DNA of 51,148 nt from Gammaproteobacteria bacterium (GTDB lineage: Bacteria; Pseudomonadota; Gammaproteobacteria; Arenicellales; JAJDZL01): positions 1 through 51,148 of the forward strand of contig JAJEHQ010000014.1 of assembly GCA_022823625.1 (NCBI GenBank), given 5' to 3'. The notes under the pieces were generated by a model. The model made no database searches. It saw only the letters and a program-made list of their open reading frames with translations, and was not told the DNA's origin. Shown piece by piece: positions 38,332-47,703 of this stretch; within the stretch, counting starts at the first letter, position 1; each line of letters starts with the position of its first letter. Position numbers and translations under genes: made by a program.

Positions 38332-39741
38332 ATGAGAAAGGGTATCAGAAGTCAGACAATTGCTTTGGTAGCGCTTTGGTCTTGCGCGATGTTTGCGTCC
38401 GTCTGCAATGCAGCTGCGCTGCCTTTCGCAGTCGATGGAAACAAGCTACCAACGTTGGCGGATGTCGTTGAAAAAATCGAACACAGCATCGTCAATATAT
38501 CGACTGCGACACGTAGAGACAACCGATCCGGGAATTCCGCACTTGATCAATTTCGCGATCAACTTCGCGATTATTTTGAAGGTGATGAATTTTTCAATCG
38601 TCATTTTGAATTCCGAACTCCTGATCGTCCAAGTAGAAGACGCGCGGTTAATTTGGGGTCTGGGGTCATTATTGATGCAGAGCAGGGGCACATTCTAACC
38701 AATAATCATCTGCTGACAGACTCTACGGAAGTTGAGATTACTTTGCTCGATGGTCGTAGCGCGATTGCAGAAATCGTAGGTACCGACCCTGATATGGATT
38801 TGGCATTGTTGAGAGTTGATCTGTCAAATCTCGTAGAGATTGAACTTGGCAACTCAGATGATTTGCGTGTCGGAGACTTTGTGCTGGCATTGGGTAATAA
38901 TTACGGATTGTCGTCAACTGTGACCTCGGGAATTGTCAGTGCGCTGGGTCGAAGCGGTCTCGGAATAGAGCAGTATGAAGAATACATTCAGACAGACGCG
39001 GCCATCAATCCAGGCAGTTCTGGTGGTGCACTGGTCAATTTGAGGGGAGAAGTCGTAGGAATCAACACAGCCATACTTTCACCAGCCGGCGGAAATGTCG
39101 GTATCGCGTTCGCCATTCCAATCAATACAGCAGCCAGCGTCGCAAACCAGTTGATCCAGTTTGGGCGGGTTAAGCGTGGTGTGTTAGGTGTCCATTTTCA
39201 GCCACTAACTCAGGAGATGGCTGAGGCTTTTCAGCTTGAAAGAATTGAAGGTGTGTTGATCAATAAGGTACTGCCTGGTTCGGCGGCTGAACATGCAGGA
39301 ATGAAGGAAGGTGATATTCTGATTGGAGTCAATGGCGTCAAAGTAACGGACGGTTCACAGCTACGGACAATGATTGCACTCATCCGAGTTGGTGAACCGG
39401 TGAATGTGGAATACATCCGCAATGGAGAGGTTCTGTTTGGTTCCGGATGGATTGGTGATAACTTGCAAAAATCAATTGCCGGAGTCGACCTATCCCGTCG
39501 CCTTGAGGGTGTTGTTTTTCAAAATACACCGAGTTCAGAATCCGGTGTTCTTGTGGCATCGGTTGAGCGAGACAGTCGTGGTTGGCTCGCGGGGATCAGG
39601 GAAGGAGATGTGGTTGTTGAAGTCAATCAGCAATCCGTCTCGGATGTTGACGATTTTTCGTATGCAATCACTGATCCAGACGAATTGATCGTGCTCAGGA
39701 TCAATCGGCAGGACGAGTTTTACTTCCTCGCGCCACAATAA
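38332..39741 (+). CDS. Periplasmic Do-family serine protease (DegP/DegQ-like)
   Basis: This 469-residue precursor has a signal peptide ending near VCNAAAL. The trypsin-like domain carries the triad: H126 in ILTNNHLL, D156 in DMDLALLRV and S230 in [10 protein letters not shown]. Two PDZ domains follow: [19 protein letters not shown] with [19 protein letters not shown], and a second with [19 protein letters not shown]. It degrades or chaperones misfolded envelope proteins. The Q-linker around residues 70-100 is short and charged, more like DegQ than DegP. Its gene stands 17 bp before rpe; co-transcription is possible but functionally unexplained. Confidence 0.92.
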   Translation: MRKGIRSQTIALVALWSCAMFASVCNAAALPFAVDGNKLPTLADVVEKIEHSIVNISTATRRDNRSGNSALDQFRDQLRDYFEGDEFFNRHFEFRTPDRPSRRRAVNLGSGVIIDAEQGHILTNNHLLTDSTEVEITLLDGRSAIAEIVGTDPDMDLALLRVDLSNLVEIELGNSDDLRVGDFVLALGNNYGLSSTVTSGIVSALGRSGLGIEQYEEYIQTDAAINPGSSGGALVNLRGEVVGINTAILSPAGGNVGIAFAIPINTAASVANQLIQFGRVKRGVLGVHFQPLTQEMAEAFQLERIEGVLINKVLPGSAAEHAGMKEGDILIGVNGVKVTDGSQLRTMIALIRVGEPVNVEYIRNGEVLFGSGWIGDNLQKSIAGVDLSRRLEGVVFQNTPSSESGVLVASVERDSRGWLAGIREGDVVVEVNQQSVSDVDDFSYAITDPDELIVLRINRQDEFYFLAPQ

Positions 39742-39758
39742 ACGTATTAGAAGTCGAT

Positions 39759-40427
39759 ATGGATACGGTCATTGCACCATCGGTACTTTCGGCAGATTTT
39801 GCTCGACTAGGTGAGGAGGTGGAGTCAGTAATTTCAGCAGGAGCTGATTGGATTCACCTTGATGTGATGGACAATCACTTTGTCCCAAACCTAACATTCG
39901 GTCCGGTCGTTTGTAAATCACTTAGAGATTTTGGTATCAAGGCGCCACTCGACGCACACTTGATGGTCAAACCGGTTGATCGAATGATCGGAGAGATAGC
40001 TGAGGCCGGGGTCAATTCGATTACGTTTCATCCTGAAGCTTCAGATCATGTTGATCGCACGATCAACTTGATTCGGGATTACGGATGCTCGCCTGGTTTG
40101 GCACTGAATCCTTCCACATCGTTATCTGCTCTTGAATACGTTTTGGACGGAATCGATATGGTACTGTTGATGTCAGTAAACCCTGGATTCGGAGGCCAGA
40201 AATTCATTCCTTACGTTTTGGATAAAATTCAGGCAGTGAGCAGTCTAATCGAGTCCCTTTCCCGACCTATTCGAATAGAGGTCGATGGTGGTGTCACAGT
40301 TGATAATATTGCTCAGATTGCAGCAGCCGGAGCCGATACATTCGTAGCGGGTTCGGCGATATTCGGATCGACTGACTATGGGGTTACCATCTCTAACATG
40401 CGGAATGCAATCAATTCCTCCGCATGA
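39759..40427 (+). CDS. rpe: Ribulose-phosphate 3-epimerase
   Basis: This TIM-barrel enzyme of 222 residues interconverts ribulose 5-phosphate and xylulose 5-phosphate in the pentose phosphate pathway. Visible signatures are [62 protein letters not shown] and [12 protein letters not shown]. The two histidines and two aspartates that bind the metal are in place. As in many proteobacteria it is followed by trpE in the same direction, here with 132 bp between them and no gph gene. Confidence 0.95.
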   Translation: MDTVIAPSVLSADFARLGEEVESVISAGADWIHLDVMDNHFVPNLTFGPVVCKSLRDFGIKAPLDAHLMVKPVDRMIGEIAEAGVNSITFHPEASDHVDRTINLIRDYGCSPGLALNPSTSLSALEYVLDGIDMVLLMSVNPGFGGQKFIPYVLDKIQAVSSLIESLSRPIRIEVDGGVTVDNIAQIAAAGADTFVAGSAIFGSTDYGVTISNMRNAINSSA

Positions 40428-40470
40428 TTGGCGAGTTTGAACGAAGAACGAATCTCAGCCAGATTTGGTG

Positions 40471-40509
40471 AAAGGGTATGCCCTTTTGATTTGCTGACAT
40501 TCGTCAGCA
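40471..40509 (+). terminator. Tandem hairpins between rpe and trpE
   Basis: AAAGGG (40471-40476) pairs with CCCTTT (40481-40486). Fifteen bases later TGCTGAC (40492-40498) pairs with GTCAGCA (40503-40509) and is followed by TATTTATTTA. The second can act as a terminator after rpe. No leader peptide with adjacent tryptophan codons was found before trpE, so a classical trp attenuator is not supported. Confidence 0.5.
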
Positions 40510-40559
40510 TATTTATTTACTGCATCAGAACCCTTGCACTTCAAAAACGATAGTGAAAA

Positions 40560-42035
40560 ATGCTAACAGAAGAACAGTTTAATCAGCTAAAGGATGAGGG
40601 CTATACCCATATTCCATTTCAGCGCGAAGTGCTGGCGGATTTTGATACACCACTCAGCACATATTGCAAACTTGCTCGGCAGCCGTTTACTTACCTGTTT
40701 GAATCAGTACAGGGTGGTGAAAAGTGGGGACGATTTTCAATCATTGGATTACCCAATTCGACCCGATTGGAAGTTCATGAGAAAACCATCCGTATACTCA
40801 AGTCCGATACTGTCGTTGAAGAATGGCAAAGCGAAGATCCATTAGCGGACATAAAAGCGTTCCATGAGAAATTCCGCATGCCGAGTTTTGAGGCAATGCC
40901 TAAATTCACCGGTGGTCTTGTGGGCTATTTTGGATACGACACTGTACGTTACATTGAGCCTACTCTGGCTGCAGGACGAAAGCCCAAGGAATACGAAATT
41001 CCCGACATTTGTCTGATGGTTTCGGATGAAGTCGTTGTGTTTGACAATTTATCCGGTCGACTATTCATCGTGATTTACGTGGATGTGACGCAAGGAGAAA
41101 ACCGTGAATCCGGAATTCGCCGCCTGAATGAGTTGGCTAAACAACTGAAGGCACCGATTCCGTCTCGTCCGGCGCTTTCGCTGAAGGAGGAGGCGAATGA
41201 AGTCGATTTCGAATCTGCTTTTGGGCAGGTAGGATTTGAAAACGCGGTTGAAAAGAGCAGAGAATACATTCTAGCGGGCGATGTGTTTCAAGTTGTACTC
41301 TCACAACGACTGTCGGCGCACTACAAGGGTGATCCGATTGATCTTTACCGAGCGCTTAGAACCTTGAACCCGTCTCCCTATATGTACTTTCTGGATTTTG
41401 GAACGTATTGCATCGTCGGTGCTTCACCGGAAATTCTAGTTCGGTCAGAAGACGGCGTTGTAACAGTGCGACCATTGGCCGGTACGCGCCCTCGTGGCGA
41501 CACCGAAGAGGAGGATCAACGGCTGGAGGTGGAGCTTCTAGCTGATGAAAAAGAGCGGGCCGAGCACATCATGCTGGTTGATTTGGGTCGAAATGATATT
41601 GGGCGGGTTTCAAAGCTTGGAACGGTCAGAGTCAATGACATTATGCAGATCGAGCGGTATTCACATGTTATGCACATTGTCTCGAATGTTACGGGTGAGC
41701 TGCTGGAAGGTAAAGACGCAATTGATGTGTTGCGTGCGACACTGCCGGCTGGCACCGTCAGCGGTGCTCCCAAAATTCGCGCAATGGAGATTATTGATGA
41801 ACTAGAGCCACACGAGCGTGGAATCTATTCAGGAGCAGTTGGATATATCGGATGGAATGGTAATCTCGACACCGCAATTGCCATTCGTACAGCCCTCTTG
41901 ATAGGGGATCAGGTTTATGTACAGGCGGGTGCCGGTTTGGTCGCAGATTCTGTTCCCAATACTGAGTGGCTGGAGTCAATGGCCAAAGCTCGGGCGATTC
42001 TACGTGCGGTTGCTATTGCTGAACTCCCGGAGTGA
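40560..42035 (+). CDS. trpE: Anthranilate synthase component I
   Basis: This 491-residue chorismate-using enzyme makes anthranilate for tryptophan synthesis with a glutamine amidotransferase (TrpG). The N-terminal domain has the tryptophan-feedback region near LLESVQGGEKWGR-like FESVQGGEKWGRFS. The catalytic domain shows GDVFQVVLSQRLSA, NPSPYMYFLDFG, VGASPEILVR, PLAGTRPRG, the metal-binding AEHIMLVDLGRNDIGRV and LPAGTVSGAPKIRAMEII. The last codons overlap the next gene's upstream start candidate. trpG, trpD and trpC are not in the window, so the operon is interrupted by an ion channel gene. Confidence 0.95.
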   Translation: MLTEEQFNQLKDEGYTHIPFQREVLADFDTPLSTYCKLARQPFTYLFESVQGGEKWGRFSIIGLPNSTRLEVHEKTIRILKSDTVVEEWQSEDPLADIKAFHEKFRMPSFEAMPKFTGGLVGYFGYDTVRYIEPTLAAGRKPKEYEIPDICLMVSDEVVVFDNLSGRLFIVIYVDVTQGENRESGIRRLNELAKQLKAPIPSRPALSLKEEANEVDFESAFGQVGFENAVEKSREYILAGDVFQVVLSQRLSAHYKGDPIDLYRALRTLNPSPYMYFLDFGTYCIVGASPEILVRSEDGVVTVRPLAGTRPRGDTEEEDQRLEVELLADEKERAEHIMLVDLGRNDIGRVSKLGTVRVNDIMQIERYSHVMHIVSNVTGELLEGKDAIDVLRATLPAGTVSGAPKIRAMEIIDELEPHERGIYSGAVGYIGWNGNLDTAIAIRTALLIGDQVYVQAGAGLVADSVPNTEWLESMAKARAILRAVAIAELPE

Positions 42036-42040
42036 TACCC

Positions 42041-42871
42041 GTGATCCAGCTGTGCCGAAAAATTACAGAGTGGCGGTGGTTCGAGCGGGGCATCATCGCT
42101 CTCATCATATTGAACGCCATTGTTCTAGGAATTGAAACTTACCCGGCCATTGCGATTCCTTATGAGTCTGTGCTGCTTTCGATCAACCGTGTGGTTCTTA
42201 TTGTTTTCGTCGTTGAGGCAATTCTGAAAATCACTGCTGCAGCGCCAGTATTCAGTCGATATTTTGGAGATGGATGGAATCTATTCGACTTTTCGATAGT
42301 GGTGTTTTCACTGATTCCACAAACTGGTGAATTCGCGCTCATTGCCAGAACCATTAGACTGCTCCGCATCTTGCGTCTGATTACTGCGGTTCCTGAACTT
42401 CGCCTAATTGTTTCGACACTGATCAAATCACTGCCCGGTCTTGGCAACGTAATTTTGTTGATATCCATTGTTTTTTACATTTACGCCATTGCTGGATATC
42501 ACATGTTTCATGCACACGATCCTTTCCATTGGGGATCACTAGGGACTTCTCTGATCACACTGTTTCGGGTGTTGACGTTGGAGGACTGGACTGATGTGAT
42601 GTACAGTGCTATGGAACTGCATTCACTTGCCTGGGTATTTTTCATCAGTTTTGTCGTCATTGCAGCCTTTATTGTCATTAACCTGTTCATTGCAGTTGTA
42701 ATCCACAATCTACATAAAGCGCAGCACGAAACGGAACTGGTTCAGGATGAAAATCTCGATGCTGAAATTTTGCACACGCTCAGTGAATCGAAGAAATCAC
42801 TTGAACGAATTGAACGGGCTTTTGCCGAAAGACAACAGCAGGACAATCAAATTAATGATTCGAAAGCTTAA
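42041..42871 (+). CDS. Bacterial voltage-gated cation channel (NaChBac/BacNav-like)
   Basis: A single six-helix subunit of about 276 residues that would form a tetramer in the inner membrane. S1 is GIIALIILNAIVLGIE. S4 has four arginines every third position (RTIRLLRILRLI), the voltage sensor. The pore helix and filter read TLFRVLTLEDWTDVMY. The filter TLEDWTD differs from TLESWAS of NaChBac, as remembered, in having extra acidic residues. S6 is VVIAAFIVINLFIAVVI, followed by a charged C-terminal coiled-coil-like tail (SKKSLERIERAFAERQQ). The start is at GTG 42041, with GGAG ten bases upstream; GTG 42032 overlaps the trpE stop and is the alternative. Confidence 0.88.
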   Translation: MIQLCRKITEWRWFERGIIALIILNAIVLGIETYPAIAIPYESVLLSINRVVLIVFVVEAILKITAAAPVFSRYFGDGWNLFDFSIVVFSLIPQTGEFALIARTIRLLRILRLITAVPELRLIVSTLIKSLPGLGNVILLISIVFYIYAIAGYHMFHAHDPFHWGSLGTSLITLFRVLTLEDWTDVMYSAMELHSLAWVFFISFVVIAAFIVINLFIAVVIHNLHKAQHETELVQDENLDAEILHTLSESKKSLERIERAFAERQQQDNQINDSKA

Positions 42872-42912
42872 GTCTTCCAGATTAAAGAAAATGAAAGTTG
42901 TCTTGATTGAAG

Positions 42913-43944
42913 ATGAATGTACTGGGAATTGAAACTTCCTGTGACGACACCGGCGTCGCAATCTACGACTCGAATCAGGGTCTTTTGATTAACCGATTTT
43001 CATCACAAATCGATATTCACAAGATTTATGGGGGTGTTGTACCCGAACTTGCAGCCCGCGATCACATAAGAAAGGTCATGCCGCTGATCAAATCGGTGCT
43101 TGAAGAAACAAAGCTTAAAAAGAGTAATATTGACGCGATCGCCTATACCGCAGGACCTGGACTTGTAGGCGCATTGCTGGTAGGTGCCACGATTGGAAGG
43201 TCACTGGCTCTGGCGCTTAAAATTCCAGCAATTGGTGTGCATCATATGGAAGGTCACCTGCTCTCACCGATGCTGGAAAATGAAACCCCAGAGTTGCCCT
43301 TCCTTTCACTGCTCGTCTCTGGTGGTCACACCATGCTTGTTGACGTGCAGTCGCTTGGCAGATACAGTTTACTAGGTGAGACTCGCGATGATGCAGTGGG
43401 TGAGGCATTCGATAAGTTTGCCTCAGTTCTGGGTCTTTCCTATCCCGGCGGACCAAGCATTGAAAGGTGTGCCACAGAGGGGCAGCCGGGCCATTTCAAG
43501 TTCCCAAGGCCAATGTCTGGTCATGACTCACTGGATTTTAGTTTTTCAGGGTTGAAAACTTTCGCCATCCAGACGGTGGACAAACTTAAACTTGACGATC
43601 AGGTTCGAAGCGATCTTGCTTATGCGTTTCAGGATGCTGCAATTGACGCTCTGGTTGTCAAATTGAAACGTGCACTTAAACAAACAGGCTATTCTGACGT
43701 AATTATTGCCGGAGGTGTAGGTGCGAACAAGTTGCTGCGTCATCGAATTGCTGAACTCGCACAGCAATTGCAGGTTAAAGCGTACTTTCCTTCGTTAGAA
43801 CTTTGTACTGACAACGGAGCGATGATTGCATATGCGGGTTATCTGCGGTTAAAGGCCGGATTCAGCGAAGAATTGAACTATGCCGTGTATCCGCGATGGT
43901 CGCTAGAGAGTCTTGAGCCCATTCATTCCGAAGCAATAGTTTGA
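42913..43944 (+). CDS. tsaD: tRNA N6-adenosine threonylcarbamoyltransferase
   Basis: This 343-residue ASKHA-fold enzyme transfers the threonylcarbamoyl group to A37 of ANN-reading tRNAs, together with TsaB, TsaE and TsaC. The start is the ATG at 42913, giving the canonical MNVLGIETSCDDTGVA; an in-frame TTG six bases earlier is unlikely. The iron ligands are the two histidines of HMEGH (H111, H115). GGVVPELAARDH, AYTAGPGLVGALLVG and LVSGGHTMLV are typical, as is the late metal aspartate of CTDNGAMIAYAG. It ends convergently with plsY after 35 bp. Confidence 0.95.
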   Translation: MNVLGIETSCDDTGVAIYDSNQGLLINRFSSQIDIHKIYGGVVPELAARDHIRKVMPLIKSVLEETKLKKSNIDAIAYTAGPGLVGALLVGATIGRSLALALKIPAIGVHHMEGHLLSPMLENETPELPFLSLLVSGGHTMLVDVQSLGRYSLLGETRDDAVGEAFDKFASVLGLSYPGGPSIERCATEGQPGHFKFPRPMSGHDSLDFSFSGLKTFAIQTVDKLKLDDQVRSDLAYAFQDAAIDALVVKLKRALKQTGYSDVIIAGGVGANKLLRHRIAELAQQLQVKAYFPSLELCTDNGAMIAYAGYLRLKAGFSEELNYAVYPRWSLESLEPIHSEAIV

Positions 43945-43979
43945 ACGCGCAATTATTCGGTTCAACTTACGAACCTGTC

Positions 43980-44573
43980 TTAACCGATGTTGAGACGGAT
44001 TTTGCTTTCTTCACCCGCCATCAATCGCTGGATATTCGTTCGATGCCGAATGACAATAAACAGAAAAATCAGAATACAAGCAGCCGTCAACCATGAGTTC
44101 TGATAAAAATACCAGGCGAATACAGGCGCTAGCAACATTGCAACCATTGCAGATAGGGATGCATAGCGCCAAATCAATGCAACAACAAGCCAGACTCCTC
44201 CCACTCCCACAAATACGGGCAAGCCGAGACCCAAATATGCACCAAGCGCAGTAGCGACACCCTTTCCACCCTTGAATTTGAAGTAAACCGGATACAGATG
44301 CCCTAAAAATGACATGAGAGCTGCGGCACTGATCACCAACAAGTCATCAGTGATCATGCGGGCTATGAGAACGGGTATCGTCCCCTTGGCAAGATCACCG
44401 AAAAGCGTAAGCGCTGCAGGCAATTTTCCACTCAGACGCAATACGTTGGTTGCTCCCGGATTTCCGGAACCTTCCACTCTCGGGTCAGGCAGTTGAAGCA
44501 GCTTGGAAACTACAATCGCACTCGACACTGATCCAAGCAAGTAGGCGAAAATTGCAAATATCAGTATGGTCAC
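43980..44573 (-). CDS. plsY: Glycerol-3-phosphate acyltransferase PlsY
   Basis: A polytopic membrane enzyme of 197 residues that transfers acyl groups from acyl phosphate to glycerol 3-phosphate, the first step of phospholipid synthesis. Motif 1 is GSGNPGATNVLR, motif 2 GHLYPVYFKFKGGKGVAT (phosphate-binding glycines), and motif 3 HRTNIQRLMAGEE. Five hydrophobic segments are visible. It is transcribed toward tsaD and divergently from folB, with about 190 bp before folB that must hold both promoters. Confidence 0.95.
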   Translation of the reverse strand: MTILIFAIFAYLLGSVSSAIVVSKLLQLPDPRVEGSGNPGATNVLRLSGKLPAALTLFGDLAKGTIPVLIARMITDDLLVISAAALMSFLGHLYPVYFKFKGGKGVATALGAYLGLGLPVFVGVGGVWLVVALIWRYASLSAMVAMLLAPVFAWYFYQNSWLTAACILIFLFIVIRHRTNIQRLMAGEESKIRLNIG

Positions 44574-44766
44574 AACATGAATTACTAATGAGGGCTGATT
44601 GACAGGTTCGATGCAAACAATTTTAACGAAGAAATGGGCTTATTCAAGAGAAGGTTGGCGAAATGATTTCATCGTCAAGTTGAGTATTCCGTATTCACTG
44701 AATCATTCAGTTCGGGTATAAGGGATTGGTCTGACTGAACAAGCATTAATCAAATTGGAGCCTGCG

Positions 44767-45135
44767 TTGGATATAGTCTTTGTCGAAAACCTGAAAATTG
44801 CTGCCAGTATCGGAGTATGGGAGTGGGAGCGTCGCGTTAAGCAGAATCTCATTGTCGACATCCAATTGGGGTGCGATATTCACCAGGCCGCCCAGAGCGA
44901 TTCAATTGAAGATGCAATCAGTTATAAAGATGTCGCCACGCGAATTCATGATTTTGTTGCTGAATCAAATTTCAAATTGATAGAATCAGTCGCAGAAAGC
45001 ATCTCCACCATCATCCTTGAAGAGTTTTCAGCAACATGGTGTCGGGTCAAGATCAGCAAACCACGTGCGGTTGAAAAAGCCAGCAATGTGGGTGTCATAA
45101 TTGAACGCGGTTCCAAATCTGCTTCAACGAATTGA
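44767..45135 (+). CDS. folB: Dihydroneopterin aldolase/epimerase
   Basis: About 122 residues from a TTG at 44767, chosen because GGAG lies six bases upstream and the protein then begins DIVFVENLKIAASIGVWEWE, as family members do. A second TTG at 44755 is also open. The signature continues with RRVKQNLIVDIQL, SIEDAISYKDVATRI and KLIESVAESI, which carries the catalytic glutamate region. The enzyme splits or epimerises dihydroneopterin in folate synthesis. The next gene, convergent with only a 2-bp gap, encodes a pteridine reductase, so pterin functions are clustered. Confidence 0.9.
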   Translation: MDIVFVENLKIAASIGVWEWERRVKQNLIVDIQLGCDIHQAAQSDSIEDAISYKDVATRIHDFVAESNFKLIESVAESISTIILEEFSATWCRVKISKPRAVEKASNVGVIIERGSKSASTN

Positions 45136-45137
45136 AC

Positions 45138-45872
45138 TCAGGGCGTGGTGATCACTCGCCCACCGTCCACTGTCAGTGTCTGCCCAGTTGTAAATGTCGC
45201 TTCAAGCGCGAGATATTTCACCGCTGTAGCCAACTCGTTTACGCTTCCAATTCGTCCCAACGGTGTTTTGGAGATGACTTCTTGAGCGATTGCTTCGCCT
45301 TCCGCCCATAGAATTGCACCTGGCGCGACCGCATTGACCCGAACCTCGGGTGCGAGTTCAAGAGCCATTGATTTTGTCAGGGCTTCAAGTGCTGCCTTGC
45401 TGGCACAGTAAAGGGAATAATCCTGCAACGGATAACTAGCGTAAATATCCGTTACATTCACGACGCATCCTTTTGCCTTCCGTAGTACCGGTAAGGCCGA
45501 CTGGACTAGGAAGTAAGGTGCTTTGACATGAACTCCAAACATCCTGTCGAATGATTCAGTCGATGTATCACCAATTGCGTTGGGCTGAAATTCTGATGCG
45601 TTGTTGACTAACACATCCAGACGGCCAAATGACTGAGTAAGCCGATTGCCCAATTCTAGAATTTGATCGAACTCGAAAAGGTCCGCCTGAAAGTCAACCG
45701 CGGAATTCGCTCGAATGCCATTCAATTCCTGGGTCAGTTCCTTTGCCTGATGTTCCGAACTTCGATAGTGAATAGCAACGGTCAAGCCTTGAGAATGAAG
45801 TTTTCTGGCAATCGCAGCACCAATTCGCTGACTACTGCCGGTGACCAGTGCAACTTTATTCTCTGACTTCAA
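45138..45872 (-). CDS. Pteridine reductase (FolM-like short-chain dehydrogenase)
   Basis: This SDR of 244 residues has the nucleotide site VALVTGSSQRIGAAIA. An arginine replaces the usual glycine in TGxxxGIG, as in pteridine reductases of the PTR1/FolM type that use NADPH. LVNNASEFQP follows, then VVNVTDIYASYPLQDYSLYCASKAA-type active site: an aspartate where most SDRs have serine, and Y-x-x-x-K. LTVDGG closes the fold. Reduction of dihydromonapterin or dihydrofolate is the inferred reaction. Its adjacency to folB supports the pterin role. Confidence 0.88.
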   Translation of the reverse strand: MKSENKVALVTGSSQRIGAAIARKLHSQGLTVAIHYRSSEHQAKELTQELNGIRANSAVDFQADLFEFDQILELGNRLTQSFGRLDVLVNNASEFQPNAIGDTSTESFDRMFGVHVKAPYFLVQSALPVLRKAKGCVVNVTDIYASYPLQDYSLYCASKAALEALTKSMALELAPEVRVNAVAPGAILWAEGEAIAQEVISKTPLGRIGSVNELATAVKYLALEATFTTGQTLTVDGGRVITTP

Positions 45873-46265
45873 ATCACATCTCCGATTGGTTTCAGAACTC
45901 TAATTCAATTTCAGGAGTTGGACAAATTTAAATCCAAGTATTATCAATATTTTATAGAGATTACTAAAATCAACCAATGGCTGGTGGATATTAGGATTAA
46001 TTCAAGGCTTTGAGCATTGCAACCTGATATCTTTTAATCTGTCACTACGCCTCGAATTTTGCTAGTATTTTAGTTCACTGATCAATTGATGGTTCGTCCG
46101 GGTTTCGCAGACACTGGGTTGACAGACTGATATGTGCTATATCCTAATTTTGAATTTTCGGGATAAACCGTCCATCATTAAACAACCAAAACACTTACGT
46201 GAATGAATTATGACCATGAAAATTGAACGTATATAGTTCATATTTCATGGTAAAATGCCGTCGAA
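45873..46265. other. Intergenic region before the DUF4143 ATPase
   Basis: About 390 A/T-rich bases with no supportable gene. A perfect -35-like TTGACA is at 46119-46124, but no good -10 follows at 16-18 bases. The notable element is the palindrome at 46214-46250. TAAAAT at 46251-46256, only ten bases before the ATG, is a candidate -10 that would give an almost leaderless mRNA. Confidence 0.5.
46214..46250. repeat. 37-bp imperfect palindrome upstream of the DUF4143 ATPase gene
   Basis: The left arm CCATGAAAATTGAAC (46214-46228) and the right arm GTTCATATTTCATGG (46236-46250) are complementary at 13 of 15 positions, around the spacer GTATATA. The inner part TGAAC/GTTCA is exact. It ends 15 bp before the ATG and touches the candidate -10 box, so an operator is the simplest reading. 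It could also be a site used by the acquired element. Confidence 0.75.
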
Positions 46266-47414
46266 ATGATTGAGCGCGGCATTCACGAGAGTAAGATTTT
46301 CAATCTCCTTGATGACTACCCTGTAGTCGCGCTTCTTGGAGCACGGCAAGTTGGTAAGACAACACTTGCAAGAAAAATTGCACAGAAGTGGTCAGGGGAG
46401 ACACACCACTTTGACCTTGAATCTACTACTGACCTGGCGCGTCTTTCTGATGCAGAACTTGCACTTTCTCCGTTGCAGGGACTCATCATACTTGACGAGA
46501 TTCAAAGACGGCCAGAGATATTTCCTACACTGAGAGTACTTGCAGACCGTACTCCAAGTCACGCAAAGATTCTAATCCTCGGAAGTGCATCAACCGTCCT
46601 ACTGAAACAAAGTAGCGAATCGCTTGCGGGACGCATCGCCTACTATGAGCTTCCAGGTCTGCTCTTGCCCGAAGTCGGTGAAAATGAACTGGACAATATT
46701 TGGATAAAGGGAGGATTCCCGAGATCATTTACCGCGTCAAGTGATTCAAAGAGTTATCAATGGCGAGGAAACTTCATTCGAAGCTTTCTCGAACGTGATC
46801 TCCCCCAGTTTGGAATTACGATTTCTGGAATCACACTTGAACGATTCTGGACAATGTTGGCACACTACCATGGTCAGGTGTGGAACGGTTCTGAAATTGG
46901 TCGTGCATTTGGTGTGTCACACACGACGGTTGCCAGATATCTCCACATACTCGAGGGGACATTTATGTTAAGGAGTCTGCGGCCATGGAAAGCCAACATC
47001 TTCAAACGCCAGGTAAAATCCCCAAAGGTGTATGTTCGTGATTCTGGAATCTTGCATCGACTACTCGATATTGCTGACTTCAAAGCCTTGGAGCGGCATC
47101 CAAAAGTAGGAGCCTCTTGGGAAGGCTTTATGATTGAAAATATTGTCAATGCATTTCAAATTGAACGACATCGGTGTTACTTCTGGTCGACGCACACTGG
47201 CGCAGAGATTGATCTGGTTTTTCACCACGATGGTGAACTCCGCGGTTTCGAAATAAAGCGAACATCTCAACCCGCCATCACTCCCTCAATGCGGTCAGCA
47301 CTTGAAGATCTTCAGTTGAAGCGGATTGATGTAATTCATGCGGGTGAAAAAAGTTTTCCACTACACAAAAGAATCCACGCGATTGCAGCTTCGAGATTGC
47401 TCACTGATCTCTGA
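46266..47414 (+). CDS. AAA-like ATPase with DUF4143 domain
   Basis: A 382-residue protein with an N-terminal STAND/AAA-like P-loop domain and a C-terminal DUF4143 (PD-(D/E)XK-like fold). Walker A reads LLGARQVGKTTLARKI, Walker B LQGLIILDEIQRRPEIFP, and an arginine-bearing SASTVLLKQSSESLAGRI follows. GGFPRSF and RSFLERDLPQFG are typical middle-section motifs. The C-terminus has the possible nuclease-like set WSTHTGAEIDLVF and FEIKRTSQP. Such genes are widespread, scattered by transfer, and mostly of unknown role. No ribosome-binding site is evident. It seems to be an insertion among housekeeping genes. Confidence 0.85.
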   Translation: MIERGIHESKIFNLLDDYPVVALLGARQVGKTTLARKIAQKWSGETHHFDLESTTDLARLSDAELALSPLQGLIILDEIQRRPEIFPTLRVLADRTPSHAKILILGSASTVLLKQSSESLAGRIAYYELPGLLLPEVGENELDNIWIKGGFPRSFTASSDSKSYQWRGNFIRSFLERDLPQFGITISGITLERFWTMLAHYHGQVWNGSEIGRAFGVSHTTVARYLHILEGTFMLRSLRPWKANIFKRQVKSPKVYVRDSGILHRLLDIADFKALERHPKVGASWEGFMIENIVNAFQIERHRCYFWSTHTGAEIDLVFHHDGELRGFEIKRTSQPAITPSMRSALEDLQLKRIDVIHAGEKSFPLHKRIHAIAASRLLTDL

Positions 47415-47703
47415 ATTTGTTCTCAGTGTTGCTGGCTAAAGTGGAAAAGCAAACTATGCGCTGGCCTAAAATCTATTGTCACTTATTCGGGATCAATGCG
47501 CAAAGATTAACCCAAGAATGCCCGATCGTTCTGATTTGGTCCCCTGAATGTCAAACCCAGATGAAGAAAATCAGGCAACTCGCTACAATCAAGGCGGGAC
47601 TCGGTTTGCAGATCTGCAAATTTCTGATTTATGCAGCACGCTCCAGGATTCCGCCATTAAGCGGATTTAATAATCTCAACTTCAGTACAAGTTTGTAGCA
47701 CCA
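47415..47703. other. Gap after the DUF4143 gene
   Basis: These 289 bases contain one 93-codon open frame (47417-47698) with no ribosome-binding site, no recognisable motif and an unnatural-looking composition. I do not call it a gene. No terminator is evident. It may be the remaining flank of an acquired segment. Confidence 0.4.

Noticed and set aside
43959..43975. A GGTTC/GAACC hairpin between tsaD and plsY as a shared terminator
   Set aside because: Only five pairs with a seven-base loop and no T-run on either side.
46119..46124. A perfect TTGACA -35 box before the DUF4143 gene
   Set aside because: No acceptable -10 hexamer at 16-18 bases; the nearest TATATC is only 13 bases away.
47417..47698. 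A 93-codon open frame after the DUF4143 gene
   Set aside because: No ribosome-binding site, no motif, low plausibility of composition; no support for translation.
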